From Anaeramoeba flamelloides (taxonomy: Eukaryota > Metamonada > Anaeramoebidae), in NCBI GenBank assembly GCA_027625915.1, contig JANTQA010000026.1, forward strand, positions 5,208,001 to 5,272,000: a stretch of DNA of 64,000 nt, read 5' to 3'. The position numbers and the translations under genes are program-made. Within the stretch, counting starts at the first letter, position 1, and every line of letters begins with the position of its first letter. Below are positions 1 through 12,587 of the stretch, piece after piece. The notes below the pieces were generated by a model, which did no database searches, was not told where the DNA came from, and was given only the letters and a program-made list of their open reading frames with translations.

Positions 1-1069
1 CAATTTTAATCTTGATATGTGTTCTTGTTAAATTAAACAATTACTCAGATAATTGATACTTTTTTTCTAATGTTTGATTTTGATTTAAATTTTTGAATAT
101 TTTAAAAAATTAATATCTTATTTTTTTGGGGGATCTGATTATTTCCAAAACACTAAATACATTAATTAATTGATTGATTGTTTGATTTTCTTTTAATTAA
201 ATAAAAATTTCTATTTTTTTATTGAAGAACTTAGTAAGAATAAATATTATTTGTATTAAAAAAAAAAAATAGGGAATATATTATCTGATTGAATCAAAAA
301 CCAATACTTCCAATTTATAAACCAGCAAAAACGATAAATGGTTTTATCATCACTAAATAACTTTTAAATGATAAATTAGAGTCTTTAATCATACAAACAA
401 CTTAAATAAATAGATTTTCGGTAAAAATGATTTTTTCAAAATTATCATTTTTTTTTTTTGAGATTATTAATATATATATATATTCAAAATTGGGCTTTGA
501 ACATTTATTTTTATAAAATAAATTTTTAGATATTTTTAAAATGTTTTATATTTATATTTATATTTAATATTCTTGTGATTGTTTGAATTATTTACAGAAT
601 AAGAAATCCTTTTAATAATAAAAAAGTTCATAAAACTTTTAATTTTCTCGTTATTTGTCATCAATTTTTCTACATTTTTTTGAACTATCTAAATGAGATT
701 TTTCTCATTTCTCATTTTCGATTTAAGATTAATAATTCATTTAAGAGTGTTTCATACAAGTACATAAATAGATTTGTTAGTCAATATCTATTACAATAAA
801 AACATTATAAATTCGTTGAACAACCAAATCATAATTATTTAATAAATAAACACCATTTTCAAAATTGTTATTCACCTGAAATAATAATAATAAAAAAAAA
901 CAATATCCTTTAGTATTGAAGAACAACTAATGACTAAATCTGATTTTTAATTCACTTTTAAGTCATTCTAAATATATAAAAACCGGATATTTTCAAAATT
1001 AAAAAAAAAAAACAATAAAACCAAAAACGAAAAAAAAAATGAGACACAATGTTTGAAATGAGCATTATA
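1..1069. other. AT-rich DNA without a recognised gene
   Basis: I see only homopolymer runs and short simple repeats in all six frames. No open reading frame with coding-like composition, no tRNA and no clear inverted repeat was found. It abuts the Tc1/mariner relic that starts at 1070. Confidence 0.5.
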
Positions 1070-2093
1070 AACTCAATTCCAAAAAATGGGACACAAAAAA
1101 AAATTACATTATTAAAAATATACTCCAAAATACATGATACTTGAACTTAAAAACAATAAAAGACCCGAAAATATTTAATTAATACTATTTATATATTTTA
1201 TAGTAAATTTAAAATTCAATTCGAAAAATAAAAAAAATAAAAAAAAGTGTGCCCCTATTTTTGGAACACGGTTACCAAAAAATCCATTTTTATTGAAAGA
1301 AAAATTAATAAAAACTATTAATAGATTCAGCTTGTCTTTTGATAACTAAATCTATCCTTTTAAATATAGAGTTTACTAATTATCTTAGGTTTCCCAACTC
1401 TGAGTATTTCCTACATTAGTGAAAATTTTAAAAATTCTTCTTCGTTATTTGGTTACAGTATTTCAGTTTAGTATCCATAAATTCCAAATTGGATTTAAAT
1501 CTTGTGGAATTGGGGATCAAGGGTCCAGAACATTACATCCCCGATTTAAGTAAGTTTGGGTTTTTTTTTTGAGGTATGTGGACAAGCTCCATCCTTTTGG
1601 AAAATCCATTTCAACTCACTATATTCTGAATTAGCGAGTTGAATTACATTTGATTTTTTTGATAATATCATTAATAATACATTCAGTATTCACACTTCCA
1701 TTAATAATAATAAGGTCTGTTTGAAGGCCATGTGCCCTAGCACACCATATCATGATTTTTTTTTAAAAAAAATTTTCTCTCGATAAAAAAAGAATCTTTT
1801 TTCTTTTTGAGAAAAAAATTTTTTTTTTGTGATCAGAATGAAAACTTTTAAATTTCATTTTAAAGTGATTTTGAGATTTTCGAAAAGTTTTGAAAAAAAA
1901 AGAATCCAAAAAAAATTAAAACAATTATTGAAAATCAAAAATCAAAAAATAATGAAAAAAAATGATAAATAATTAACTTTAAAATTATTTACATTGATTG
2001 TTAATATCTAATGTTTCTATTTAAGAGTCAAATATCACTTTTCTTGGAATTAAATTGATTTTGAAGGTGTGCCCCAATTTTTGGAATTGAGTT
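1070..2093 (-). mobile_element. Degenerate Tc1/mariner DNA transposon
   Basis: The ends are inverted repeats (AACTCAATTCCAAAAA at 1070; its complement, TTTTTGGAATTGAGTT, ends at 2093). TA dinucleotides flank both sides (1068-1069 and 2094-2095), which is the Tc1/mariner target-site signature. On the minus strand between about 1760 and 1480 the broken frames still show family landmarks in order: W-C-A-R-A-H-G-L, then I-I-I-N-G-S-V-N, then DGACPHTSKK, then SPIPQDLNPIWNLW. These match the second and third catalytic blocks of Tc1/mariner transposases (family knowledge). Several stops and frame changes separate them, so the copy is dead. A second terminus-like motif near 1249-1275 suggests a nested or rearranged copy. 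Confidence 0.8.
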
Positions 2094-2289
2094 TAGATAT
2101 TTTTTATTCCTAAAATTTCACAGAAAAAAAGTATTACATGAAAATTTTTTTCATAATAAATATCTGAATTTTAAAAAAGAATACATAGTCTCTATTTTCA
2201 ATAATGTTTATTTGTCTTTTCCTCGATATTTTTTTTTTACAACTTGGCTTTTAGATGAAAAAAAATAGAAAAAGTATCAAAAATTTTCT

Positions 2290-5200
2290 TTAATAATTAA
2301 AATCGAGATCATCGATCTCATCAAAGCTGACATCTGTATCAATTTCTGCATCTTTTAATTCATTTTCCAAATCATCAAAGCGTCTATTTATTTTTAGCAT
2401 TTTTTTTTTTTGATGAGCGCTTTCTTTTCTTCGTTTTCTTTTTTTAATTTTTCTTTTTGTTCATTAAACTTTCTTTCTTCTTCGAGTTGTCTTAATCTTT
2501 CGTTGTTTATTTTGCCTTTAAGTTCTTTGTTTTTTTTTTTCCGATTCAAATTTTTCTCGGTCGGAAGTAAAGTCTCTTCTATTAAGACTCCTCAATTGGT
2601 TTGGTGTAATAATAAGTTTGTTAATATTTTGCTTTGTTGAAATTTTTTTTTTTTTTCTTCTTGTACTTTGTTTTTTATATCTGGTCGTCCGAAGTTTTTG
2701 TTTATTACGATTATTGTACTGTTTATTGTTTTTAAATTCACTTTTAAGGATAAACCCTGATCTTCTTTTTTTAGCACCTTCAATGCTTTTGATTATTTCG
2801 ATTGCAACTTTTTTTGAATCGATCTTTGGATTTAAAATCATTTTCCCCAGAATATTTTCTTCCATTTCTTGATATTTGTCTAATTTTAAATCATCGTCAT
2901 CGTCATCGCCAAAACCTTTCTTATTAAACATGGAAATGGGGCTTCTTATATTTTTTGAGGTGGTTGTAATTTTTTTAGTCGTATATTCATTATCATCAAA
3001 ATTCTTTAATTGTAATAGCAATGTATTGTTTTCATTAATGAGCCTTTCGTTATCATTCTTTAATTCATCATTTTCATTTAATAAAGAATAATAATTATCT
3101 TCATTTGAATGGGGTACATTATTATTGTTGCCATATCTATCCAGATCGCTATTTCTATTCTTATTGATATTATTTTTTAATTTATTTAAACTCCTTTTCA
3201 AAAGAATGTTTTGGTCACTTTTATTGCTTAAATCTAATTTGATTTCGTTTTTATCTAATAAAACGGTTTCAAGTTGCTTCTCTTTATTTTTTTGCATGTT
3301 TTTTTAATCTTTTAATTTCATTCAATAGATCTAAATAATCCTTCTCTTTTTCATTGAGCAATTCCTTATAATTTTCCGAATCTTGTATTTCGTTCTGTAA
3401 AAGTTCGTGTTGTTTTCTTAATCCAAACACTTGATTCGTTAATTTGGAGGTTTTCTTTACAGAATTTTCAAGATCGTTTAACGTTTCTTCTAATAATTCC
3501 TTTTGCTTAATATTTTCATTGAAAAGTTTTTCATTTTCATTTTTCCATTTATCATTTTCATCTTTCAAACTGTCATTTTCATCTTTCAAAATATCGTTTT
3601 CATCTTTCAAATTGTCATTTTCATTGACAAGATCTTTAATTGTACCCTTTAATGATCGCCCTTCATTAGTGAAATTGCTATTTAATTGCTTTTTTGCATT
3701 ATTCAAATCAGCAAGTTGCTGTTGTGAATTTTCTAAAAATTGTGTTGTGGTATCAAGATCATTTAATGCTTCTTGTAATTTCATTTTTTCCTTTTGCAAA
3801 TCATCGTTTAATTTGCCATTTTCTTGCTCTTTATCTTTTAAATCTTCCTTGAGCATTTTATTATTTTGGATCAGTTGCTCCACATTATTTAATGCCTTTG
3901 TTAATATATTATTTTTTTTTTTTAATTTTTCATTTGAAATTTTCAAATCTTGGTTATTATTTTGGCTCTTTTCCAGCAATTCAGAAATTTGATCATAATC
4001 ATTTTTTAAATTCTCAAAGATTTGCTTATAATTTGTATTTTTATCCCGGAGCTTTCCCATCTTCTCATCCTTTAATCTATCATTTGCCCTTAATTCTTTA
4101 ATTTCTAAATCATTTTTCAGTTTATTATTTTCTTGATCACCATTTAATTTGTTACTTTGATTTGTATAAGCATTTTGTAATTGACGAAACTCATTTTCGA
4201 GATCTTTTAATTTTCTAGAGTCTTTTTTTAATTGCTTATTTTGATTTGTCAATTGCAAATTTTGATCCTGTAATTTTCTGTTTTTTAATTGCTCCTCAAA
4301 TAATTTTTTTTGATTTTCATTTGTCTTATTTTCTATATTTTCAAATAATTCATTGTTTTTATCATCATTTAATATTAATTCATTTAATTCTTTTTCCATT
4401 TTGATATTATATTTTTTTAATTCCTTGTTTGTTTTTTTTAAATCATTATTTTCATTTGTTATATTGCTATTGTCTTTAATTAAATTCCCATTCTCCTTCA
4501 TTAATTCCTTATTATTTTTTTTGGAAATTGCTATTTTCTTTTTCAAATTTGGCAATATCATTATTTAACTTTTCATTTTCTTTATTTAATTCTTCATTTT
4601 CTTTATTTAATTCTTGATTTTTTTTTTTGACTTGATTTAATAATGTTCCTAATTTGATCAATATTATTTAAAAAGTCTTTTTGGCTCTTTAATAGTTTTT
4701 CATTTTTTGATTTCAGATTGTTTAATTCGTTTTCAAGCCTTTCATTTTCTTCTTCAAATGGTAACAATTTTTCTGTTAAAATTTTGAAGTTTTTATTTTC
4801 TGTTTTAGTGCCATTCAATTCCTTTTGTAAATTATTTAATGCCTTTTGTAGTGATGCTTTTTCTTTTTTTAACCTTTGAATCTCGAAATTTAAATTCTCA
4901 ATGTTTCTTTTTTGATTATTTTGTTCTTTTTGTAGTTTATTAATATTTTTTTTTAGTTTTTGATTTTTCGTTTTCAAATTTTCTAAATTCGTGTTCTTTT
5001 CTTCAGCTTTTTCATTAAATTCGTGTTCGATTGCGTTTTCTTGCTGTTTTACCTTTTCTTGTTCTTTAACCCTTTCTTGTTCTTGTTCTTGTTCTTGTTC
5101 TTGTTCTTTTCCTTTTTTTAATTGATCGTTTTCTTTCTTTAATTATTTAAATATTTTTCTTAAATCTTCATTTTCTTTATTTAATTTTTGGTTCTCATCA

Positions 5201-7026
5201 ATCATTTCATTTTCCTTTTTTTTCTTCTCTAATTGATCTTGTTCCATTTGTTTTTTATTTTTTTCTAATTTTTGATTTAATATTTTTGTTTCATTTAAAT
5301 CTTTTATTAATTACCCTCTTTCTTTTAATAGGGAATTTAGCTCTTTGTTTAATTCCTGATTGTTTTCCTTTTCTTCATTTAACTGATCACCAATATTTCC
5401 AGATTTTTCTTTAATCCTTTTTTCTAATTTCTCATATTTATTTGTTTGTCCATTGAGTTGCTTTTTTAATTGATTTTCTCTTCTTTTGGATTGATTCAAT
5501 TCTTTGATTAAATTCTGTTTTTCAGTTTCTAAATTTTCATTTTCCCTTTCAATTTCATTCTTCTCTTCATCAAGTTTTTCGATTTCTTTTTCAAGTTCTT
5601 CATTTCTATTTTCTAATTCTTCCATTGTATCTCTTTCTTTGTTTCTTTCTTTTTCATTTTCTTTTTCTTGATCCTTTTCCTTTTCCTTTTCCATTTCTTT
5701 TTCTTTTTCTTTTTGTTTACTTTGTTCTAATTTTTTTTAACATTCTTTTAATTTGTTTTCAAGCACCTTTTGATTGTCAATTAAATTACTCACTTGCTTT
5801 TTATAGCTATTTATTGCTAATTTGAAATTTTCTTCTTCGTTTTCACGTATTTTTGAATTGTCATTGAAATTCTTATGTTCTTGGTTTTCTGTTTTTTGTT
5901 TTTTTAATTTTTTGTTCTCTTTGTCTAACTTCTTTGCTTTGTTTTCTAGAAGAAGATATTCCTTGCTAAGCAATTGTAACTGTTTTTCAAGTTTCTTTTT
6001 TTGATCCTCAATGTTGTCCTTTTCATTTTCATTATCATGACCCTTATCATTCTCATTCTCATTCTTATTATTACTTGATTGGCTTTCAAGAGTTTTTCTT
6101 AAATATTGATTTTGTTAATTTATTCTCTTCATATCTTTTTTTAGACGAATAATTTCCACTTTGTCTTTCTTTGTTTTTTCCACAAATTGTTGTAAAATTT
6201 GATCTTGTTGATTAAGGTTGCTTTTTAATTGTTTGTTCTTTGATTGTAATCTTTTTGTTTGTTCATTGTAAATTGCAAATAATAAATTGCCTGTTTCTTT
6301 GTCTTGTCTTTTTTGAAAAAGTTTATACTCAGGGTTTGGTTATTAATTGTGTTACGTTTTGAGATTCAATAAAAAAAGAAGAAAATTTCAAACAGCTAAA
6401 TATGAAGAAATTGCTTTGACAAACAAAGAAATTAAAATATTTTTTTTCCACCTTTTGATTGTATTGAAATCGTTATCAAAAACAAAGATTAATTGTTGGT
6501 GTTGTGTTTAAAAAGTGAGGCGTTAACTGATTAAAAAATGGGGTTTAAGCTGTTGTTTTCTCTTTTAAGCAGTTTGAGAGTCGGCTTTGAGAATTTTTCG
6601 TGGTCACTGTTTTAAAAGGGCTGCAGTAATAATTCGGTAGGTTTTCAAAAGAAAATGTTTTTTTTATTGTAATTTTTAAAGTGTATTAATTAAGTCTCCA
6701 CAAACTTGGAACAAGGGGGAGATTTATTTTCTGGAAGGAAAAATTTGGGTAAGTTCAAAATAGATTGTTTTATTTGAGAATTCGTCGTCACTGTTTTACA
6801 TTTAATTTTAAAGTTTTTGGTGAAATTTTTTTTTCTTTTGTATTGTTGCAATTGTTTTTTTTATTTTTTTGTTTGTGGATTAAAGTTTTTTTTTATTTTC
6901 TCTGAGAAGGGAATTATAAACACTTACAGCTTGTTTTATATTTTCACTTAATTCTTGATCGCTAATTTTGTTACCTCCTTTTTTTTTCGATCCTTTTTGG
7001 GTCTTGTTCTTTTGGACATGGCTCAT
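2290..7026 (-). pseudogene. Long coiled-coil protein gene, reading frame interrupted
   Basis: Exon 1 is 7026-6928 (33 codons from MSHVQKNKTQKGSKKKGG), ending at donor GTAAGTG. Exon 2 begins at 6327 after a CTGAG acceptor, in phase 0. From 6327 to 4603 one frame stays open except for four TAA codons (6117-6115, 5739-5737, 5313-5311, 5145-5143). It then continues to 2290 through about five frame changes near 4.6, 4.54, 3.29, 2.53 and 2.4 kb, each beside an A-run. The conceptual product of about 1,380 residues is almost wholly heptad-type coiled coil rich in Lys, Glu, Asn, Gln and Leu, with an (EQ)n patch near 5.1 kb and an acidic tail ending DEIDDLDFNY. A structural or tethering role is possible but I recognise no family. 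It may be a recent pseudogene, or a live gene with homopolymer assembly errors. The TAA codons are not explained by homopolymer errors. Confidence 0.7.
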
Positions 7027-7294
7027 TTTGAAAAAAAAATAGGAAAAAAAGTGGTTTTATTAAAAAATGGAAATATTTACTATTTTTGAAATTTGATTGA
7101 TCTTTGTGAGTGTTAGTCTAATAAGGAATTCTGATCATTCAAAGAGAAATTGAATTCAGGGTTGTTTTGCAACTTTTTTTGCAACTTTTTTTTGATAATT
7201 TTTTATAAGGGCACTTTTTTTTGAGAACTAAATGTTTCTATTTTGGATTCTTTTGAGATATTTGACTTTTATTTGTGGTTTTTTCTTTTGTTTA

Positions 7295-7752
7295 CTGTTG
7301 AGAGAAAAATGTTGGACAGAGAAAAATAGTTGGACAGCAATTTTAATTGGGAACATTACTGAAAATGATTTATAATTTCAATTGTTTGTGAAATAACTAA
7401 AGAAAATAACAATAATCTACTTATCAGAATAACGATTAATGTAATTCTACTTTTTCAAAACCTTATCTCTTATAATCTAAAGCAAGTTTAAAAATTACCA
7501 TTTTCAGAATTAATAGTAAACTTTACTAAAACTTGGATTTTTGTTAAAAGAGCATGATATACTTTAGTTATCAACCATTCAAATGAGTATTCTCCACAGA
7601 CCACAGATTAATGAACTTGTAACACCTTTAAACCTGGATTTATATAAAAGTCACCTAGTTATCAATAGGATTTGATTTTCAATTTTACTAATGTTCCCAA
7701 TTAAAAATGGTGTCCAACCATTATTCTGTGTCCAACATTTTTCTCTCAACAG
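7295..7752. mobile_element. MITE family M1, copy 1 (TTA target duplication)
   Basis: A 458-bp element starts CTGTTGAGAGAAAAATGTTG and ends with its inverted complement. The terminal inverted repeats are about 70 bp and TTA lies on each side (7292-7294, 7753-7755). It carries no coding capacity. The second copy, in opposite orientation, is at 48350-48806, where an uninterrupted paralogue proves the TTA duplication. A 3-bp TTA duplication fits PIF/Harbinger-type transposition (inference), but the terminal sequence is not diagnostic. Confidence 0.85.
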
Positions 7753-8089
7753 TTAAATGTCAAACCAAATATTTTTTATCATTACTACAGAGGCAAAATT
7801 TAAATACAGCTGTTTTAGAAAAGTGTTACCAAAACTTTTGTTAGATGTTGACTGAACTGATTTAAACATATGAATTAGACAGTTTTAAGCCCATCTTACA
7901 AAACTTCGAGTCCACACTTTTTTAAAACAGCTCTAGTTTCTAAAGGTTTTTAATTTGATCAGAAAAAATCCAAAGTTCTTTTCTATTTTGAGTTGAGAAT
8001 ATACAAATATACTCATTCTATATAAATGTAGTTACAATAAAGATTAAATTATGTATTGTTGTTTCATTACTTTTATTTTTAATAACCCT

Positions 8090-8300
8090 TGCCACTTGGT
8101 AAGCCATGATTTCAAAATAAAAGCCATGTTTCTTCTTTTTCTGGAAATCTTATACATTAAATGATCAATGATACATATAACAATTTAAAGTGATAAGGGT
8201 TTCTTAAAATCCTACTTTTAATAAAGAAATTCTAAAAACGAAAGATAAAAATAGATTGTTTTTTCAAAAAAAATAAAAAAGGTTAAAGCCCTAGTACCAG
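8090..8300 (+). repeat. Dispersed repeat D1, copy 1
   Basis: This stretch of 170-200 bp resembles 9240-9420 and 13535-13705 on the plus strand and 34255-34395 and 50270-50420 on the minus strand. The shared core reads GGTTTCTTAAA, then a short A/T spacer, then AAGAAATTCTAAAAA. No terminal structure was identified, so the class is unknown. Confidence 0.5.
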
Positions 8301-9239
8301 TATAAAAAACAAAAAAATGACATTTGTTTTTGTTCTTTTTTTCAATCTCCAATTTCAAAAAACCAACAAACAAAATTCTGCCTGGAATATAAATACGAAT
8401 ACTATTAAAACCTAACGAAATACTTGGTTCAAAATAATAACTTTAAGATATTCCCATAAAGTTAATTTAGAAAAAATGACAATTTTGTACTTTTATACTG
8501 GGACTAGAGATTTAAATTCTAAGATTTTTTTTTTCTTTATTTTTTTTTTTACTTTGAAATTGATAATTCTGTTGTTCAAGATCTTCATAAATAAAATTCT
8601 TTTTCTAAGTAAAATCAAAATAATTCTAAATAATCATGATTAAAATCTTTAAAATATTTTTTTCATTGGTTTGTATCTATTTTAGTTGTTTTTTGATTTT
8701 GATTATTCAATTCCTTTTACTTTTATCTTTTTTAAATAGTATTCAGTATTCTTTATTATTTGTTTTGATAAAAAAATATGAAAAAAAACTTTTGAAAAAA
8801 AATATTAAAAAAATGTTTTGTAAATAATAATTAATAAAGAGAGAAGGTGGTGAGATATTCAAATCAATAACTTTTTTGGATTCATTTAAATTAAGTAGAT
8901 AAAAAAAAAAAAACTTTGAAAATTGGTTTTGGCCGATTTTTTTTTTTCATTATTTATTTGAACTAATTTATTTGGAAAGGTGATCATTCGTTTTTTTTCT
9001 TCGAAAGGAAAAGATTTGTTTCAAAAATGTAATCCTATTTGAGTCTATTTTTTGGTTTATTATATAATTAAATATACTCATTCCTGTAAACACATTTCTA
9101 GATCCAAAATATAAATTAATAAAACCAAAAATTGATTAATAAAAAAAGTTCATAATATTAATATTTTGAAAAAAAAAAAATCAATAACTCCTGATAAAAT
9201 AATACCTGTATATAAGTATAATCCCTGTTTATAAATAAA

Positions 9240-9420
9240 AAGCACGTGTTTTTTTAATTGTTATAGAAGACCTATACATCAAAAGGTCAAAGAAAACAAC
9301 AATAAACCCTAATTAAATATGGTATTGGTTTCTTAAAGTTCTATTATTAAAAAAGAAATTCTAAAAATGAACGAATCAAATTACAAAATTTATCTCAAAA
9401 AATAGAGTTAATTTATAGAT
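9240..9420 (+). repeat. Dispersed repeat D1, copy 2
   Basis: This is the best-preserved plus-strand copy of the D1 family. It contains GACCTATACATCAAAAGGTC and TATGGTATTGGTTTCTTAAA, and ends in CTCAAAAAATAGAGTTAATT directly before the foldback element at 9425. Confidence 0.5.
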
Positions 9421-9424
9421 AACT

Positions 9425-10287
9425 ATTGTGAAAAAAATTTGGGTCATTAAAAAAAATTGGGTCAGTCAAAAATTTGTTTTCGTTTTTTAAATAGTAAATA
9501 TTAGCAAAATGATTTTTGATCAAAGTAAAATTTTATGAACAAATCTTACCTTTAAGTAAAACCAAAGTCATTATCAATAATAATTTTCAAAGGCAATATT
9601 AAATCGTTGCATTTTGAGCTTTTTGAATAACTGTGGAACTCTAAAAAACAAAAATTGGATTTAAATTGTAAGCTTTACTAAAAATGTTAATTTATTTTTT
9701 ATTAGATTACATTCCAAGATCAAGTTATTCATTGTTTGGGAAGACCAAATATTAATAACTGTTACAAAATAAAGTTTGAATATAGGGATTTAAAGAATAT
9801 AAAGGGTTTCTGAAATCTTGGTATTTTGTTATTTTGAAGTTTTGATTGTAAAACATTATTAGAAACTAATCTCTAGTGAAAAAATTATCTTTTTTGGAAG
9901 AATTTATGATTCAATTTGGTTTAAAACGATATTTAAGATTAACCTTGATAAATTTGCGTTAATTAAAAATGTCAAATATCTTATTGAGTTAATAGATTTT
10001 AATATTTCCTAATAAATAGTTCTCTTGTTTTTAGTAAAGTTTACAATTAAAATTCGGTTTTTGTTTTTTAGAGTTCCACAGTTATTCAAAAAGCTCAAAA
10101 TGCAACGATTTAATATTGCCTTTGAAAATTATTATTGATAATGACTTTGGTTTTTCTTAAATGTAAGATTTGTTCATAAAATTTTACTTTGATCAAAAAT
10201 CATTTTGCTAATATTTACTATTTAAAAAACGAAAACAAATTTTTGACTGACCCAATTTTTTTTAGTTACCCAAATTTTTTTCACAAT
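9425..10287. mobile_element. Large foldback (inverted-repeat) element
   Basis: Two arms of about 270 bp (9425-9700 and 10020-10287) are inverted complements with few differences. The outer ends are ATTGTGAAAAAAATTTGGGT and its complement. The 300-bp centre is ordinary AT-rich DNA with no ORF. No unambiguous target duplication was seen. Long arms around a short non-coding centre fit a foldback-type non-autonomous DNA element; a local inverted duplication is the alternative. Confidence 0.75.
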
Positions 10288-11436
10288 GATAAAATTTTTA
10301 ACATCAAAAAAAACTAAAAAAATAATAAAAATGAAAATATAACAGAAAAATTTTTCAACAAAGTTCCTTCTTAATTTAAATATTACTGAAAAAGTCACGA
10401 AGTTTTCCTTCAAAATTGATTTGAACTTAGATATACTCCTGGGTTGTACATTGGATGATAAATTGGAACAAGAAAAAAAAAAAAGTACGGATTATATTTT
10501 GAAATAGGGATTATTAGTCATTGTGCAGTATTATTTGATAACTGTAAAAAATAAAAATTGAAAAAAAATGTTCCAAAAATGAAAAATTTAAGATTCAAAT
10601 CCTGATTTATTTCGTTCTTGAAACAAATAGAGCAGTTAATGGTGTTTTGGTTTCAAACTTTTAATATCTGGCTGGCACTCATAAATGTTTTTTCAGTTAG
10701 GTTTACACATTTAAAATTTTTCAAAAATGGTAAATGTGCCTTCTTTCTTTCGAAAAAAATTATTTCTTGAAATCTGTATATTTTTGGAAATTAGTTTTTT
10801 TACTTATGTGATCCGCAAGAATTTCAAAAGAATATTTCAGACAACTTTCAATGATTAATTTTTTGTTCCTTTTAATCATCGTTCTATGGTATATTTTTTG
10901 TTTACTCTTTCATATGTTTGACAAAAAAAGTCAAGATTTTTCATAGAAAACAAACCATTGTAATTACAAACCGGAGAACGAAATCTTACAAACCAAAACA
11001 AATGGCTGTTCAGAGAAAAATACAATTTCTCAATAACAAAAAGAAAAGATGATGATAATTTAAACTAATTAACATTTTGGAGATAAATAAAGTTTTTTGC
11101 AATAATTTAAACTTTGTAACAACTATACTCCTATCTTTGAACAAGGTGGTTCTTTTGTTATCCAATTCATCAAATAGTACTGTTCAACTATGAGTATTTT
11201 GAGATCAGGCATAAATGTTTTTACTATCCAAAGTTAATATTATGTTACTTTGTGATTCTCATGATTTGGTAATTAACAAAAGAGATAATTGATTCTTTCA
11301 AGTGAATTTATTTCTTCCAAATGAAAAAGTTTTGTGGTGAATTTCAAGAAAGTTGATGAACGTAAAAACTTTTTAACTTTTAGGATTGTTTTAGTTTGCT
11401 TTAAGTTGTATCTTTCTCTCTCTTTATAAAAAAAAA
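10288..11436. other. Intergenic AT-rich DNA
   Basis: I see no supported gene, RNA or repeat boundary here. The composition is typical of the intergenic DNA in this window. Confidence 0.45.
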
Positions 11437-11718
11437 ATGATGGTAAATCATGTTAATACATTAAGGTTTGATAATTTTTCAATTAAAATTATGTTACCTG
11501 TTATTAGAGACCCAGTGTCCACCTATATAAAACAAAACTCCATTGGTAAAAAAGTTACTATCTGTTTAAAAAGATTTTTGATCTTTTTCCGTCAAAAATT
11601 AAGTTGCTTATCTACAAGCACAAATATTGAAAAAGAATTGGTCTTAAAAAACTTTATTAACTACAAATTGTTTCAAGAAAATGAGTTTTCAATTGAAAAA
11701 CGATGTGTTGAAATTTAA
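11437..11718 (+). CDS. Possible small hypothetical protein, 93 residues
   Basis: An ATG-to-TAA frame (begins MMVNHVNTLRFDNFSIKIM) has more mixed codons than the surrounding DNA, including GACCCAGTGTCCACC. The protein has no recognised motif, signal peptide or clear membrane helix. It sits about 220 bp upstream of the probable 5' leader of the ABCG gene, same strand. It could be a real short gene, a leftover exon or chance. Confidence 0.25.
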   Translation: MMVNHVNTLRFDNFSIKIMLPVIRDPVSTYIKQNSIGKKVTICLKRFLIFFRQKLSCLSTSTNIEKELVLKNFINYKLFQENEFSIEKRCVEI

Positions 11719-11945
11719 AAGATAAATTCCTTTAGTTAATTTTTTTAACTTTTTTTTTTCTTTGAATTCATCAATAATTTATTTATAAAAAAAAGACTTT
11801 GGGATTTTAAGACATTAATCACCAATTATAACTTTAATTTATTTCACTTAAAATTAAGTTTAAGTCCCAGAATTAAAAATATTATGTAATAGTTTTTATT
11901 TCCATAAACGGCAAGATTTTATTAATAATTTCATTTTGTGTTTTC

Positions 11946-12191
11946 AGGTAAGTCGCTTTCAAAACAGATCAGTTTCAATAAAAAGTGGAAATACTGTCGA
12001 TGTATAAAACTTCCATGGCTTTCAAAAAAGAACACTTATTTCATCAAGTAGATCAAACAAATTGCTCAGACAAGGTAAGAAATTAGGTTTTTAAAACATT
12101 TTTTTAAAAAAATCATCTACTTAACAAAAACAAAAAATGTAAACCATTTTTTTTCCAATTTTTTATTTTTTTGCAATTTTTTCTTTAACAG
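11946..12191 (+). other. Probable 5' UTR exon and leader intron of the ABCG gene
   Basis: A higher-complexity stretch ends in GACAAG at 12073, followed by a good donor (GTAAGAAATT). A T-rich tract and TTTCTTTAACAG acceptor end at about 12191, 44 bases before the ABCG start codon. The pattern fits a non-coding leader exon spliced just upstream of the ATG. The transcription start was not determined; AT-rich DNA at 11750-11940 would hold the promoter. Confidence 0.45.
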
Positions 12192-12234
12192 AAATTTTTG
12201 AAATAATTTCTATTTTTTGCTAATTAATAAATAC

Positions 12235-12551
12235 ATGAAACTTTGTTTGTTTGCATTGTTAAGTGTGTTTTTGATCTCTTTTCTTTTTTTTGATTTAACC
12301 ACAGCAATAGATGATCCACCAGGAAATGAATGGGAGTATATTCGACACTTTCTATGCCCTGTATACTCACATAATATTTGTAATGGATCAACAGATAATA
12401 CTGAGTTTGCATCATATTGTAACTATAAAAATCCGGATGTGATTCCAAGACTTTTATCTGATGCAGATCTTCGAACAGACTCTTATTATGAATCTTGTGA
12501 TGATCCAGATGACTTTTATTCAACTTGTGATTGTAAGTATTTACTTTCTCT

Positions 12552-12587
<36 letters not shown>

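Noticed and set aside
2410-6004. Plus-strand open frames rich in Phe, Leu and Ser across the coiled-coil locus
   Set aside because: They are antisense shadows of the Lys/Glu-rich coiled-coil frame. Heptad structure is on the minus strand.
2290-7026. Reassignment of TAA to a sense codon in this genome
   Set aside because: The ABCG transporter, WDR11 and the main exon of the 60.4 kb gene end at TAA, and their long frames contain no internal TAA.
8636-8827. Plus-strand 63-codon ORF of hydrophobic and Lys residues
   Set aside because: Composition is that of AT-rich DNA. There is no supporting splice site, motif or conserved copy.
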